A stretch of 64,000 bases of DNA. It comes from Clostridioides difficile_A. GTDB lineage: Bacteria; Bacillota; Clostridia; Peptostreptococcales; Peptostreptococcaceae. A program made the translations under genes and the position numbers. Under the pieces are notes generated by a model. It was not told the origin of the DNA. It saw nothing but the letters and a program-made list of their open reading frames with translations, and searched no databases. Shown piece by piece: positions 17,634 through 26,920 of the stretch (position 1 is its first letter; every line of letters begins with the position of its first letter). The stretch is taken from assembly GCA_945909635.1 (NCBI GenBank), contig OX246690.1, forward strand, positions 2,418,001-2,482,000, read 5' to 3'.

Positions 17634-17794
17634 AAATCTAACCCCCATAATATTTGAATACTATTATAGTTTATCCTAAGTAAATTGTTTTTTCAACCAA
17701 TGAAAAAAATCAATATTTTAACTATTTTCATACAAAATTCATAAATATATGTTTTTTGCTTTTTATATACTATTTTTTTAATCTTATATAAAAT

Positions 17795-17832
17795 AAATAG
17801 TCATATACTTTATTCTAAATATATGACTATTT
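17795..17832 (-). terminator. Terminator after the FUSC gene
   Basis: AAATAGTCATAT and ATATGACTATTT flank a 14-base loop; the minus-strand tail is ATTTTATAT. A 12-base-pair perfect stem 23 bases past the stop codon. Confidence 0.75.
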
Positions 17833-17854
17833 CATGGTTTAATTAAATCAATAT

Positions 17855-19876
17855 CTATGCTGTTTCTTCTATTGAAACTCTAGTGATATCACTTATTCTA
17901 TACATTTCGTTGACACCATTTAAAGTCTGTAGCAAATTTAGACAAATTATTTTGTCACCTATATTCTTAGAATTTTTAATACTTTCTAAAATTATCATTC
18001 TTCCTTCATCATACTTATCTACACTGTAATTTGAAATATAATTAGTATCTCTCAATATTTTTTCTATATCTTCATCTTTAATTTTATTCTTATTAATATT
18101 TATATATAGATTATACATATTACTTATTAGTAATCTCTGATTTTCTAAAAAATCTTCTTGATATTTATCTTTATATATAGCATTTATCAACATAATTCTA
18201 TCTTCAATAAGTGATGGTACCAATAATAAATTCTTTATGTAATAAGTATTAGTCACATTTTCTATAGAATTATTGACTTCATCAATTATATTTTTAACTA
18301 TTCCTTTATACATGTCTATGACATGTTGATAACCAGTTTTAGCATCATATGGTAATATAAACTTATTTACTATTAATGCAATAATGGCTCCTAATGCCAC
18401 ATATGAAATCCTACTTATGGTTAAAACATTAGGGTCTCCCATAACTACTGCTGAGCCAAGAGCTGAAACAGTTACACACATCATTAATTTCCTGTAATCA
18501 ACTACATAAGAGTTTATATATCCTGCTAAGAGAACTATTAATGACCTTAATGTACTATCTTTTATTATTGAAAATGAAACAATAAATATTATAGCTCCCA
18601 CAAGTGTACCTTCTATTCTTTTTCTAGACCTTTGAATGCAATTTTCTGCATAAGGTTGTGTTAATGAGAACACAGTTAACATTATCCATCTCCCATCTCT
18701 TAAATGGAAATAGTCCATAATAAATCCAGCTATAGATGTAGCTAAAGCAATCTTTACTGCATAAGAAAATCTTATAGAGTTTAAATTGAAGTTTTTCTTG
18801 TATATTGATAGTCTTTTAAATTCCTTTGGTATCTTTGATTTTCTTTCAGCCTTTTTTTCATCTCTTGTTTTTACTTTTTTATAATCTAATAAAAATTCAT
18901 ATAAATTTTCTAACACATTATAAATTTCTTTTAAATTTATATTTTTAGTATCTTGAGCAATAACATAATCTCTAAATCCTAATATTTCTTTATCACTTAT
19001 TGTATCTTTATTTTCTAAGCACATTTTAATATAGTTTACTTCTTTAAACCCTACAGTTAATACGTCTGCTTTACTATTGGTGTTACTTTCTTCTATAATA
19101 TTTTTTATATCTTCATCCTCAAATTCTTTACTATCTGTCTTATATCTGTCCAGTATTAAATTTATTCTTTCTAATGAAAATAAAATATTTATTATGTCTA
19201 TTCCTTTAATACTTATATAAAAGTCATCTTTTCTGTTATCAAAAATAACCATTTTAAGACTTTTGGATATAGAGTTTATTCTAGAATTACAACTATCCAT
19301 TTTTCTAATATGAGATTTATTTATAGAATTATCATCATTAATAATATTTTTTAAAAGACTAATTTTTTCTAACAGTTCATCACATATAGATATTAGTTCC
19401 TTATCACCAACGTTTTTCATTCTATTTCTGTTCATAACAAACTGGGCAATCATTATTGTAACTGCGCCAATAGCTAAAGCTGACAATCTCATAGGAAGTT
19501 CACTTATTCCTACAGGTATACTTACCATAAATATATACATTAGACCAAAAGGTACATATACTGCTCTTTTTAGGTCATAACTAAACACATATCCTATTAT
19601 AAATAATGCTATAAAATTTAATAAAATTCCTAAATACATATTTTGTACTGCAAAAAATGATAATACTCCTAAAATTATATTTATTGCTAAATATTTTAGT
19701 AAATTTTTAATTGGAGAAATGGTTAAATCTCTTTCTAATAGTGTCAACATAGCAGTTACTATACCTACGCCTATTAGTGTATTCTTACTTCCAAATAAAT
19801 ATATAAATACAGAAATAAATGCTATTATAAAAATAAACATTTTTGTTTTTGATATTACCAGTTTTTTTGTCATCAT
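17855..19876 (-). CDS. FUSC-family (aromatic acid exporter-like) membrane protein
   Basis: 673 residues in the layout of FUSC/ArAE proteins: a first membrane block (about 10-150, five to six helices), a soluble helical region (about 155-370, rich in Lys and Ile), a second membrane block (about 375-505: FSYAVKIALATSIAGFIMDYF, VGAIIFIVSFSII, AALGSAVVMGDP-like helices) and a soluble C-terminus. The family includes AaeB and YccS, proposed exporters of aromatic acids or related compounds. Substrate unknown. AGGGGGG precedes two adjacent ATG codons (19876, 19873). Monocistronic. Confidence 0.82.
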   Translation of the reverse strand: MMTKKLVISKTKMFIFIIAFISVFIYLFGSKNTLIGVGIVTAMLTLLERDLTISPIKNLLKYLAINIILGVLSFFAVQNMYLGILLNFIALFIIGYVFSYDLKRAVYVPFGLMYIFMVSIPVGISELPMRLSALAIGAVTIMIAQFVMNRNRMKNVGDKELISICDELLEKISLLKNIINDDNSINKSHIRKMDSCNSRINSISKSLKMVIFDNRKDDFYISIKGIDIINILFSLERINLILDRYKTDSKEFEDEDIKNIIEESNTNSKADVLTVGFKEVNYIKMCLENKDTISDKEILGFRDYVIAQDTKNINLKEIYNVLENLYEFLLDYKKVKTRDEKKAERKSKIPKEFKRLSIYKKNFNLNSIRFSYAVKIALATSIAGFIMDYFHLRDGRWIMLTVFSLTQPYAENCIQRSRKRIEGTLVGAIIFIVSFSIIKDSTLRSLIVLLAGYINSYVVDYRKLMMCVTVSALGSAVVMGDPNVLTISRISYVALGAIIALIVNKFILPYDAKTGYQHVIDMYKGIVKNIIDEVNNSIENVTNTYYIKNLLLVPSLIEDRIMLINAIYKDKYQEDFLENQRLLISNMYNLYININKNKIKDEDIEKILRDTNYISNYSVDKYDEGRMIILESIKNSKNIGDKIICLNLLQTLNGVNEMYRISDITRVSIEETA

Positions 19877-20078
19877 ATCCCCCCTAAAAATTTCAACAAG
19901 ACCTATTTTATCACATTTGTTGCCTTATTCAAAATCGTCTTTTTTACGGAAGGATTCTAACTTTTATAATTCATAATATATATATAATTCATAATATCAC
20001 ACACTTTATTATGTATATATACATATAAATTCATATGCTCCCATATAATTTCTCTTTCAAATATTTTTTCAAAAAATA

Positions 20079-20130
20079 AAAATAACTCTCTTAATAATAC
20101 TGAAGTTATATCTATTAAAAGAGTTATTTT
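20079..20130 (-). terminator. Terminator of the asrABC-channel operon
   Basis: AAAATAACTCTCTTAATA and TATTAAAAGAGTTATTTT form a long stem with one mismatch and a 16-base loop, about 15 bases past the channel gene's stop. Confidence 0.75.
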
Positions 20131-20145
20131 GTTTATACAATAAAT

Positions 20146-20922
20146 TTATTTGAGTTTTTCTTTACCTAATATATAAGTACCCAACCCCATAAATAAAGCT
20201 CCTCCAACAATATTTCCAAGTGTAACAGCTACTAAATTATAAATAGCTCCTCCAATACTAACTGTTTTTATTGCTGATGAAAATAATGAAACACTATAAA
20301 CTGTCATATTTGCTACACTGTGTTCAAAACCTGATGTTATAAAAGCAAATAAACATAAGAATATCATAATTATTTTTGCACTATCACTATTAGTTCTAAA
20401 TGAACATAATACTGATACACATACTAGAATATTACATAAAATTCCTCTAAAGAAAAGAGCCATAAACGGCATGGAAGCTTTACTTGCTGCCGTATTCGCA
20501 AAAAATTCAGCTACAGGTCCTTTGTCTACTAGACCAGTTCCTACAAATATAAGACCTAAAATCAAAGCTCCAATTAAATTTCCTACCCAACTATATATCC
20601 ATATCTTTGAAGTATCTTTTATACTTACACCTTTATTTAACATACCAGCAGACATAACCATATTATTACCAGTAAATAGTTCAGTCCCTGTCATTACAAC
20701 CAAACTAAGTGCTATTGCAAATGATAATCCCATTACTATCTTAGTCATAGGTGAGCCTGCATCAGTTAAAAGTCCTCCAATAGTAAATATTAAAAGTATA
20801 CCTATTCCTACATAAAGGCCCGCAAATGCAGAAGATACTAAATATTTTACTTTACTCATATTTAATAAATTTACTTTATTTATAGCTGCATTAGTTAATT
20901 TATCCAAAGTTTCTTTATGCAT
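20146..20922 (-). CDS. FNT-family hydrosulfide ion channel (HSC)
   Basis: 258-residue formate/nitrite-transporter-family channel with six membrane helices. This is the FNT protein linked to the asr operon, described in C. difficile as a hydrosulfide channel that releases HS- made by sulfite reduction (established knowledge for the C. difficile protein). Residues reported for that channel are present: Lys16, Leu82, Thr84 (GTELFTGNN), Lys148 and His201 (SGFEHSVANM). It is the last gene of the unit, 60 bases after asrC, and is followed by a terminator. The start has GAAGGAAGAGGG upstream. Confidence 0.92.
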   Translation of the reverse strand: MHKETLDKLTNAAINKVNLLNMSKVKYLVSSAFAGLYVGIGILLIFTIGGLLTDAGSPMTKIVMGLSFAIALSLVVMTGTELFTGNNMVMSAGMLNKGVSIKDTSKIWIYSWVGNLIGALILGLIFVGTGLVDKGPVAEFFANTAASKASMPFMALFFRGILCNILVCVSVLCSFRTNSDSAKIIMIFLCLFAFITSGFEHSVANMTVYSVSLFSSAIKTVSIGGAIYNLVAVTLGNIVGGALFMGLGTYILGKEKLK

Positions 20923-20982
20923 AATTCCCTCTTCCTTCTATTTAATTTTTAATTTACTCAAACATGTATTTTAATTAATTTA

Positions 20983-21951
20983 TTAATATTTAACACCACT
21001 CCAGTATATATTTTCATGCATCTTAGTTACTTCTGGAAGTTGAACTCCTTCAAGTGCCCACTTTTTAAACTCCATAAATCCTGTTCTATCAATTATATAT
21101 CCTATATGCTCTTTTCCTCCTGGAGCATCTTTATCTATATACTTTTCTACATATTTATAAGTATTAAGTATTATCTTTATTATGCTATCCTCATCTGCCC
21201 ATAAAAGAAAATCTTCTGCTAACCTAGGATTTTTCTTTCCTGTTCTGCCCATTATGGCTAACCTATAGTATTTTTTCTCATCTCTAGTCCATGCATTTGT
21301 TGGACAATTAAGCACACATTCTCCACATCCTATACATTTATCTCCATCTCTTACGACCTTATTATTTTCTGTTTTTAATGCTCCAACAGATATTTTAGAA
21401 CATTTTTTTACACATTCTCCACAATTTACGCATCTATCTTTTTCATATACTGGTAAAGCCATACCAATAATTCCAAAGTCATTCATTCTAGCTTTTATAC
21501 AATCATTTGGACATCCAGTTAAAGCCACTTTAAAATGTAAATCATTTGGGAATATTGCTTTTTCTATTCTTTTAGCAAATTCAGTTGTATTATATTGCGC
21601 TTTTGGACAGACCTTGTTTCCTATACATGCGGCTATATTTCTTGTTCCTGCTGCTGGATACCCTGCATTTTTCTCATTTTGATTTATATTCATTTTTTCA
21701 ATGACAGGCTGTATAATTTTATTTATTTCTTCCATATCTTCCATATCTATCCCTAATATTTCAAAGCCCTGTCTTGTAGTTATGTGTATCTGACCATTAC
21801 CATATTCACTTGCAATTTTAGAAACTATAGTTAAACTTTCAGGGTCAATAAGACCACCTGGTACTCTAACTCTTAAAGAAGTTTTATATTTTGTTTTTGT
21901 AATTCTATAAGCATTTTTCATTACTTTTTTAGTATTTAAATCTCTTATCAC
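20983..21951 (-). CDS. asrC: Anaerobic sulfite reductase subunit C (siroheme subunit)
   Basis: 322-residue catalytic subunit of the dissimilatory-type anaerobic sulfite reductase, reducing sulfite to sulfide. Siroheme/4Fe-4S ligands are Cys109, Cys115, Cys147 and Cys151 (CIGNKVC and CPNDC). A ferredoxin insert supplies two further 4Fe-4S centres (Cys174/177/180/184 and Cys205/208/211/215). An N-terminal ferrodoxin-like half domain carries ITTRQGFEI. The start is GTG at 21951 with AGGGGGCGGA upstream. It lies 12 bases after asrB in one operon. Confidence 0.95.
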   Translation of the reverse strand: MIRDLNTKKVMKNAYRITKTKYKTSLRVRVPGGLIDPESLTIVSKIASEYGNGQIHITTRQGFEILGIDMEDMEEINKIIQPVIEKMNINQNEKNAGYPAAGTRNIAACIGNKVCPKAQYNTTEFAKRIEKAIFPNDLHFKVALTGCPNDCIKARMNDFGIIGMALPVYEKDRCVNCGECVKKCSKISVGALKTENNKVVRDGDKCIGCGECVLNCPTNAWTRDEKKYYRLAIMGRTGKKNPRLAEDFLLWADEDSIIKIILNTYKYVEKYIDKDAPGGKEHIGYIIDRTGFMEFKKWALEGVQLPEVTKMHENIYWSGVKY

Positions 21952-21963
21952 AAATTCCGCCCC

Positions 21964-22755
21964 CTAATCAATAAGATTTTTAGCATATGAATAATCAAAT
22001 ACTGGTCCATCTAAACATATATAAGTATCATCCATCTTACAGTGTCCACATTTACCTATTCCACAACACATTTTTCTTTCATAAGAAACCCAAATATTCT
22101 TTTCATCTAAATCTCTTTTTAAAAATTCTCCTACTGTAAATTTCATCATCATTGGAGGTCCAACTACAATTGCAGAAGTATTATTTATATCTTTTATATC
22201 CAATTCTGGTATGTATTTTGTTACTAATCCTACGTTTCCATTATATCCTTCATCCGCTCCATCTACAGTAACTAAGATATCAAGTTTTTCACTCCATCTT
22301 TTTAAATCTTCTGCAAATAAAACATCTTTTGGTGATTTAAATCCTACTATTAGTTTAAATTTTTCACATTTTTCTTTATTGTTATAAAAATGTTCAACTA
22401 TTCCTCTTACAGGAGCTAAAGCACTTCCTCCTGCCACTACTACAATTTCTCTTCCTTCATAAAGAGATACATCAAATCCATTTCCATAAGGTCCTCTTAT
22501 AAAAAAAGAATCGCCTTCTTTATAATTAAACAACTCACTAGTAACTTTCCCTACATTTCTTATTGTAAAGTCAATATAGTCTTCTCCATACCCTGATACT
22601 GATATTGGACTTTCACCATATTTAGGTATAGATATCTCATAGAATTTTCCAGGCAATACACCTTTTGTATCGCAATTTACTCTAAAAGTCCATTCTTTAT
22701 CAGTGTGTTTAGTTATATCTATTATTTTTGCACTTACTGGTATATATGAATTCAT
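21964..22755 (-). CDS. asrB: Anaerobic sulfite reductase subunit B (FAD/NADH subunit)
   Basis: 263-residue flavin subunit of the ferredoxin-NADP reductase type, feeding electrons from NADH to AsrC. Residues 1-95 form the FAD barrel (GKFYEISIPKYGESPISVSG; FIRGPYGNGF), the middle is the NAD domain (EIVVVAGGSALAPVRGIVEH; VVGPPMMM), and the C-terminus carries a 2Fe-2S site CCGIGKCGHCKMDDTYICLDGP, as in PyrK. It starts directly after the asrA stop codon with AAGGAGG upstream, so translation is coupled. Confidence 0.95.
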   Translation of the reverse strand: MNSYIPVSAKIIDITKHTDKEWTFRVNCDTKGVLPGKFYEISIPKYGESPISVSGYGEDYIDFTIRNVGKVTSELFNYKEGDSFFIRGPYGNGFDVSLYEGREIVVVAGGSALAPVRGIVEHFYNNKEKCEKFKLIVGFKSPKDVLFAEDLKRWSEKLDILVTVDGADEGYNGNVGLVTKYIPELDIKDINNTSAIVVGPPMMMKFTVGEFLKRDLDEKNIWVSYERKMCCGIGKCGHCKMDDTYICLDGPVFDYSYAKNLID

Positions 22756-23763
22756 TTATATTTCCTCCTTACTAGTTACTAAATCATTTATTTTTTCTAT
22801 ACATTTTGAAAATGATATGTATTGTGGACAGGCATCATCACATCTTCCACATCCAACACACATATGATATCCAAATCTTTTTTTGAAATCATTTATTTTA
22901 TGCATAGCTTTAAATCTCATTCTTTCACCTTGTTTTTTTCTAAAAGAATTTCCACCTGCTATATCTGTATATCCATCTACTTGGCATGAAGCCCAAACTC
23001 TTCTTCTTTCACCTACGTTTTCATTTTCTTTATAAAAAATATCCTGCATTGTAAAGCATGAACATGTTGGGCATACAAAATTACATCTACCACATCCAAT
23101 ACATCTTGTATCATACTCATCCCATATTGAATTTCCTATCATTTCATTTGAATCAATATTCTCTGGTACATCTACAGAAATTAGATTCTCAGTTACATAA
23201 TTAACATTAAATTCAGCTGGTTCTCCATTAAATACTTCAAATTCACTATCTTTTATATCTAAATATAGAGTATTTCCTTCTATATTTAGTCCAATTGAAT
23301 AATTATCAGTTTTATTAGAATCCATACTTACACAAAAACAATTTCTAAAGCTTTCTTTGCATCCTACAAGTACAAACTTTACTTTATCCCTAATGTTTTT
23401 ATAAAAATAGTCTTTTTCTTCTCCATTATTTAGATATATTTCATCAAGTCTCTTTATTCCATTTATGTCACAAGCTCTTAAGAAAATCAAAATTTTCTTA
23501 TCGTCTAAATCGCTTTCCTTAAACTCTTTTTCAGTAAAATAAAATAAGACTTGATTTATAGGGAGTATCACTTCTTTTGGTGAGAAATTTGCCTTTTGAG
23601 CAAACTCCATTTCTTCAAAATCGTTTACCTCTTGGTATCTTATTATGTCAGTATCTGAAAAAGTACCTTTAAATGGTATTAAAACTGGTGCAAATATTTT
23701 GTAGTCTTTTTTTAGATGCTTCAGACCTTCATTGAATTTAGATGAATCTAATTTTAATTTCAT
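22756..23763 (-). CDS. asrA: Anaerobic sulfite reductase subunit A (iron-sulfur subunit)
   Basis: About 335 residues. The C-terminal half has two 4Fe-4S ferredoxin motifs (CIGCGRCNFVCPTCSC and CVGCGRCDDACP), so the subunit passes electrons between AsrB and AsrC. The N-terminal 200 residues resemble the AsrA/hydrogenase beta-subunit family. ATG 23763 is chosen for the AAGGTG seven bases upstream; the frame can be read from a GTG at 23772 that overlaps that site. First gene of asrABC plus the hydrosulfide channel, behind a CRP-type site. Confidence 0.94.
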   Translation of the reverse strand: MKLKLDSSKFNEGLKHLKKDYKIFAPVLIPFKGTFSDTDIIRYQEVNDFEEMEFAQKANFSPKEVILPINQVLFYFTEKEFKESDLDDKKILIFLRACDINGIKRLDEIYLNNGEEKDYFYKNIRDKVKFVLVGCKESFRNCFCVSMDSNKTDNYSIGLNIEGNTLYLDIKDSEFEVFNGEPAEFNVNYVTENLISVDVPENIDSNEMIGNSIWDEYDTRCIGCGRCNFVCPTCSCFTMQDIFYKENENVGERRRVWASCQVDGYTDIAGGNSFRKKQGERMRFKAMHKINDFKKRFGYHMCVGCGRCDDACPQYISFSKCIEKINDLVTSKEEI

Positions 23764-23814
23764 TTTTATCACCTTTCTTATATTTTAATTTTACTTACTT
23801 GTTATCTTGTTTAA

Positions 23815-23858
23815 ATCTTAACACTTTATTTTCTATACTTCTGTGATAATTGTCACAG
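23815..23858 (-). promoter_or_regulatory. CRP/FNR-type site and predicted asrA promoter
   Basis: CTGTGA-N6-TCACAG (23841-23858) contains the full CRP consensus half-sites TGTGA and TCACA. On the minus strand a -10-like TAAGAT lies at 23820-23815, giving a start near 23808, so the site would be centred close to -41.5, the class II activation position. No good -35 box is present, as expected for an activated promoter. The site is seen; activation by the CRP-like regulator encoded at 29741-30430 is inferred. Confidence 0.6.
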
Positions 23859-23871
23859 TTTCAAAAATAAA

Positions 23872-23914
23872 AAAAAATATTAATAGAGTTTAGTAAACTC
23901 TATTAATATTTTTT
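23872..23914 (-). terminator. Terminator of the EAL-domain gene
   Basis: Near-perfect palindrome AAAATATTAATAGAGTTTA / TAAACTCTATTAATATTTT with a tiny loop and T8 tail; it separates the EAL gene from the asr promoter. Confidence 0.85.
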
Positions 23915-23946
23915 TTATTATTTATATTCTTTAATTAAAAATCTAA

Positions 23947-26811
23947 TCATTTAAATACAAGTTTTTCAAAAGATTCTATATCCATGGGTTTTGCAAAGTA
24001 ATATCCTTGTCCAATATCACAACCTGCATTTTTTAATAAATTCAGTTGACTTTCAGTTTCTATTCCTTCAGCGACAATTATCATATCTAAATCCTTACCT
24101 AATTTAATTGTATTCTTTATAATTTTTTCTCCACGTATAGATGTAATCGTCTCATTTAAAAATTCTCTATCAATCTTCAATACATCTATTGATAATTTTT
24201 TTAAAAGACTAAGAGAAGAATATCCACTTCCAAAATCATCCATAGATACAATAAATCCAATATCATGTAAATCATTTAATATATCTAAGAGAACACTTAT
24301 ATTAGATAAAAATAAGCTTTCAGTCAACTCAAGTTCAATGAGATATGTAGGTACATTATACTTTTTTATTAAAGACGTCAGACTGGCTACTATATTTCTA
24401 TTACTTAGATGGATTCTTGAAACGTTCATAGAAATTGGTAACACTTCTAATCCATTTTCTAACCATCTTGCCATTACATTAAATACCTTATCCCAAACAT
24501 ATAGGTCAAGTTTTTCTATAAAACCATTTTTTTCAAATAAAGGAATAAAATCACTAGGAGGAATAATCCCTTTAGTTGGATGCATCCAACGAACAAGAGC
24601 TTCTGAGCCTATAATTTCACCTGTTTTTAGATTAAATTTAGGTTGTAAGTAAATTACAAATTCTTCATTCAAGAGTGCATTGTCCATATTATTTTCAATC
24701 TCTTTCTCACGCAATATAGAAAGCCTTATTTTATCATCATAAAAAGCTACCTTACTTTTATAATTAGTTTCTATTGTTTGGCAGGCTATCTTAGCCCTGT
24801 CAATCATTACATCAATATTGACATCATCTTTATCAATTAAGTATACACCACATTTAAGTATTATATCTATTTTGAATGTTCTTTCTTTATTTTTACTAAC
24901 TGTTTCAAAAAAATCTATTGCTCTTTTTCTTAAATTTTCTATGGTATTTTTCTTTGTCATTACAATAAATCTATCATCTGATAGTCTTGCATATATCTCG
25001 TCCTTAAAAAGGCTCTTTCCTATTTGCTTTGCTATGTACTTTAGAATATTATCCCCAAACTCAAAACCAAACATATCATTTATATACTTAAACTTATCTA
25101 TATTAATATAATATATAACAAATTTATCTACTCCATATTTCTCAAAAAGCTTATTAGCATCGATTTTAAACTTCAATAAACTTCTTATGCCTGTTACTTC
25201 GTCGACATAAGCTACATTTTCTAATTTTTCTACCTGTCTTTTATAATTAAAAATAAATATTGCAGAAATTATGAATACAATAAATGCTACCATTAAAATA
25301 AATACCACCATATTATGTTGTATAAAATCTAACATTGTAACTTCATGTTCTAAATATTTTGTACTTCCTGTAACTGCAATTGCCACTTCTTCTTCTGTAA
25401 CTCTACTAATAGATTTATTAAGTATTGACAATAATGTTGAATTTGTTTTTCCAGAAACACCTATACCAATATCTACAACTTGATTTTCAATGGGCATAAA
25501 CATAAGACCATCAAATTCGTCAGTATTAATTATATTATTTAATATATAATTACTTCCAATAAATATATCACATTCCCCTTTTTTTATGGCTTCTATACAT
25601 TTGTTAGCATTTGGATAAAAAATAACATTTTGGTTCGGATAATATTCTTTTACGAATGACTCTATTCCTGTCCATTTTATCATTGCAACCTTAGTTTTTT
25701 CATCCATTCTAATAGTTCTTTTTGCTATGCCTAACATAGTAGTTTCAAGATATCCATCAGTAAACATAATATTGTGTTCTAACTCAGTGCTCCGCGACAT
25801 AAACATGTTTGCACATATGTCTGCCTCACCATTTTCAACCATTTTTAAACCTTCTGAAAAGTTTTCTACTTTTATATATTCAAATTTTAAACCTGAGTTT
25901 TTAGAAATTGATTTTAATATATCTATTGATATTCCTTTATAAGAATTTGTATTTTTATCATAAAAAGATAATGGTGATGTATCTGTACCAGATACAACTT
26001 TTACTGTAGGATGTTTCTTTATATACTCTTTCTCTTCTAAAGAAAATCCTTCTGAAGCTATTGAAGTATCTTTATAATGTTTATTAAACAAATTACCATC
26101 ATAATATATATCTTCTCGCTTTATCTCTTTTAATGCATAATTTAAACCATCTAGTATCTTCTTATTACCTTTAGTCGTTGCATAATATATAGGTTCTGAT
26201 GAAAAGCGTAGAGCTACCTTTGTATTTGGCATATCTCTAATACTACCTGTAAGTAACATATCAATAGTTCCTTTTTCAAGTTCTTTTTGAAGTTCTTTTG
26301 AACTTTCAATATATTTATATTTTACAGATATTTTATTTTTTTTACAGTATTCATCAAATACACTCTTAAAATGATTATCTGATACAGTCCCTACCACTTT
26401 TCCATCAATTTCTTTTAGATTATTATATGATATGCTATTGTTCCTCTCATTTACATATAATGCTCCATATTCATATCCAAAGTTTAAATCTGTATAATCA
26501 TAATATTTTTCACGCTCTTCACTTTTTTGCAATGCTCCAAATATATCAATTTTTCCTTCTCTGAGCATTTCTAATCCTTGTCTCCATCCACAAGATATAT
26601 ATTCTAATTCCCAGTTATTTATCTTAGCTATTGCATTAAGATAATCATAGGTATATCCATACAAATTACCATCCTTTGTAACAGAGATTCCATAACTAGG
26701 CCAATATCCCACTCTCACTTTTTCTTTATTAGAATCTGCTAAAATCAAGCATGGATTTAACAAAAGTAAAAAAACAACCAAAGTAATAATAAATCTATAT
26801 TTTTTCTTCAT
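23947..26811 (-). CDS. Sensor c-di-GMP phosphodiesterase (SBP-SBP-GGDEF-EAL)
   Basis: 954-residue membrane sensor. After a signal peptide (residues 1-25) come two family-3 solute-binding domains (about 30-245 and 265-480), which usually sense amino acids or similar ligands, then one membrane helix (about 490-512). The GGDEF domain is degenerate (RLSDDRF, about 608), so no cyclase activity is expected. The EAL domain looks intact (SEALVRW about 735, MDDFGSGYSS, AEGIETE). The predicted activity is hydrolysis of c-di-GMP to pGpG, controlled by a periplasm-side ligand. It is followed by its own terminator and lies just downstream of a diguanylate cyclase gene. Confidence 0.9.
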   Translation of the reverse strand: MKKKYRFIITLVVFLLLLNPCLILADSNKEKVRVGYWPSYGISVTKDGNLYGYTYDYLNAIAKINNWELEYISCGWRQGLEMLREGKIDIFGALQKSEEREKYYDYTDLNFGYEYGALYVNERNNSISYNNLKEIDGKVVGTVSDNHFKSVFDEYCKKNKISVKYKYIESSKELQKELEKGTIDMLLTGSIRDMPNTKVALRFSSEPIYYATTKGNKKILDGLNYALKEIKREDIYYDGNLFNKHYKDTSIASEGFSLEEKEYIKKHPTVKVVSGTDTSPLSFYDKNTNSYKGISIDILKSISKNSGLKFEYIKVENFSEGLKMVENGEADICANMFMSRSTELEHNIMFTDGYLETTMLGIAKRTIRMDEKTKVAMIKWTGIESFVKEYYPNQNVIFYPNANKCIEAIKKGECDIFIGSNYILNNIINTDEFDGLMFMPIENQVVDIGIGVSGKTNSTLLSILNKSISRVTEEEVAIAVTGSTKYLEHEVTMLDFIQHNMVVFILMVAFIVFIISAIFIFNYKRQVEKLENVAYVDEVTGIRSLLKFKIDANKLFEKYGVDKFVIYYINIDKFKYINDMFGFEFGDNILKYIAKQIGKSLFKDEIYARLSDDRFIVMTKKNTIENLRKRAIDFFETVSKNKERTFKIDIILKCGVYLIDKDDVNIDVMIDRAKIACQTIETNYKSKVAFYDDKIRLSILREKEIENNMDNALLNEEFVIYLQPKFNLKTGEIIGSEALVRWMHPTKGIIPPSDFIPLFEKNGFIEKLDLYVWDKVFNVMARWLENGLEVLPISMNVSRIHLSNRNIVASLTSLIKKYNVPTYLIELELTESLFLSNISVLLDILNDLHDIGFIVSMDDFGSGYSSLSLLKKLSIDVLKIDREFLNETITSIRGEKIIKNTIKLGKDLDMIIVAEGIETESQLNLLKNAGCDIGQGYYFAKPMDIESFEKLVFK

Positions 26812-26920
26812 AGTCCCACTCCTTTTATGACTAAATCATATGAAGACAGTTAATTTATTTTTATTTAATTTTATGTAATATCTAATTAAAGTGCATAAAC
26901 AATCGTTTATATTTGAAAAC

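Noticed and set aside
26812..26920. c-di-GMP riboswitch upstream of the EAL or GGDEF genes
   Set aside because: The conserved GCACAGGGCAAACC-type core is absent in the leaders at 26812, 29561 and 40860.
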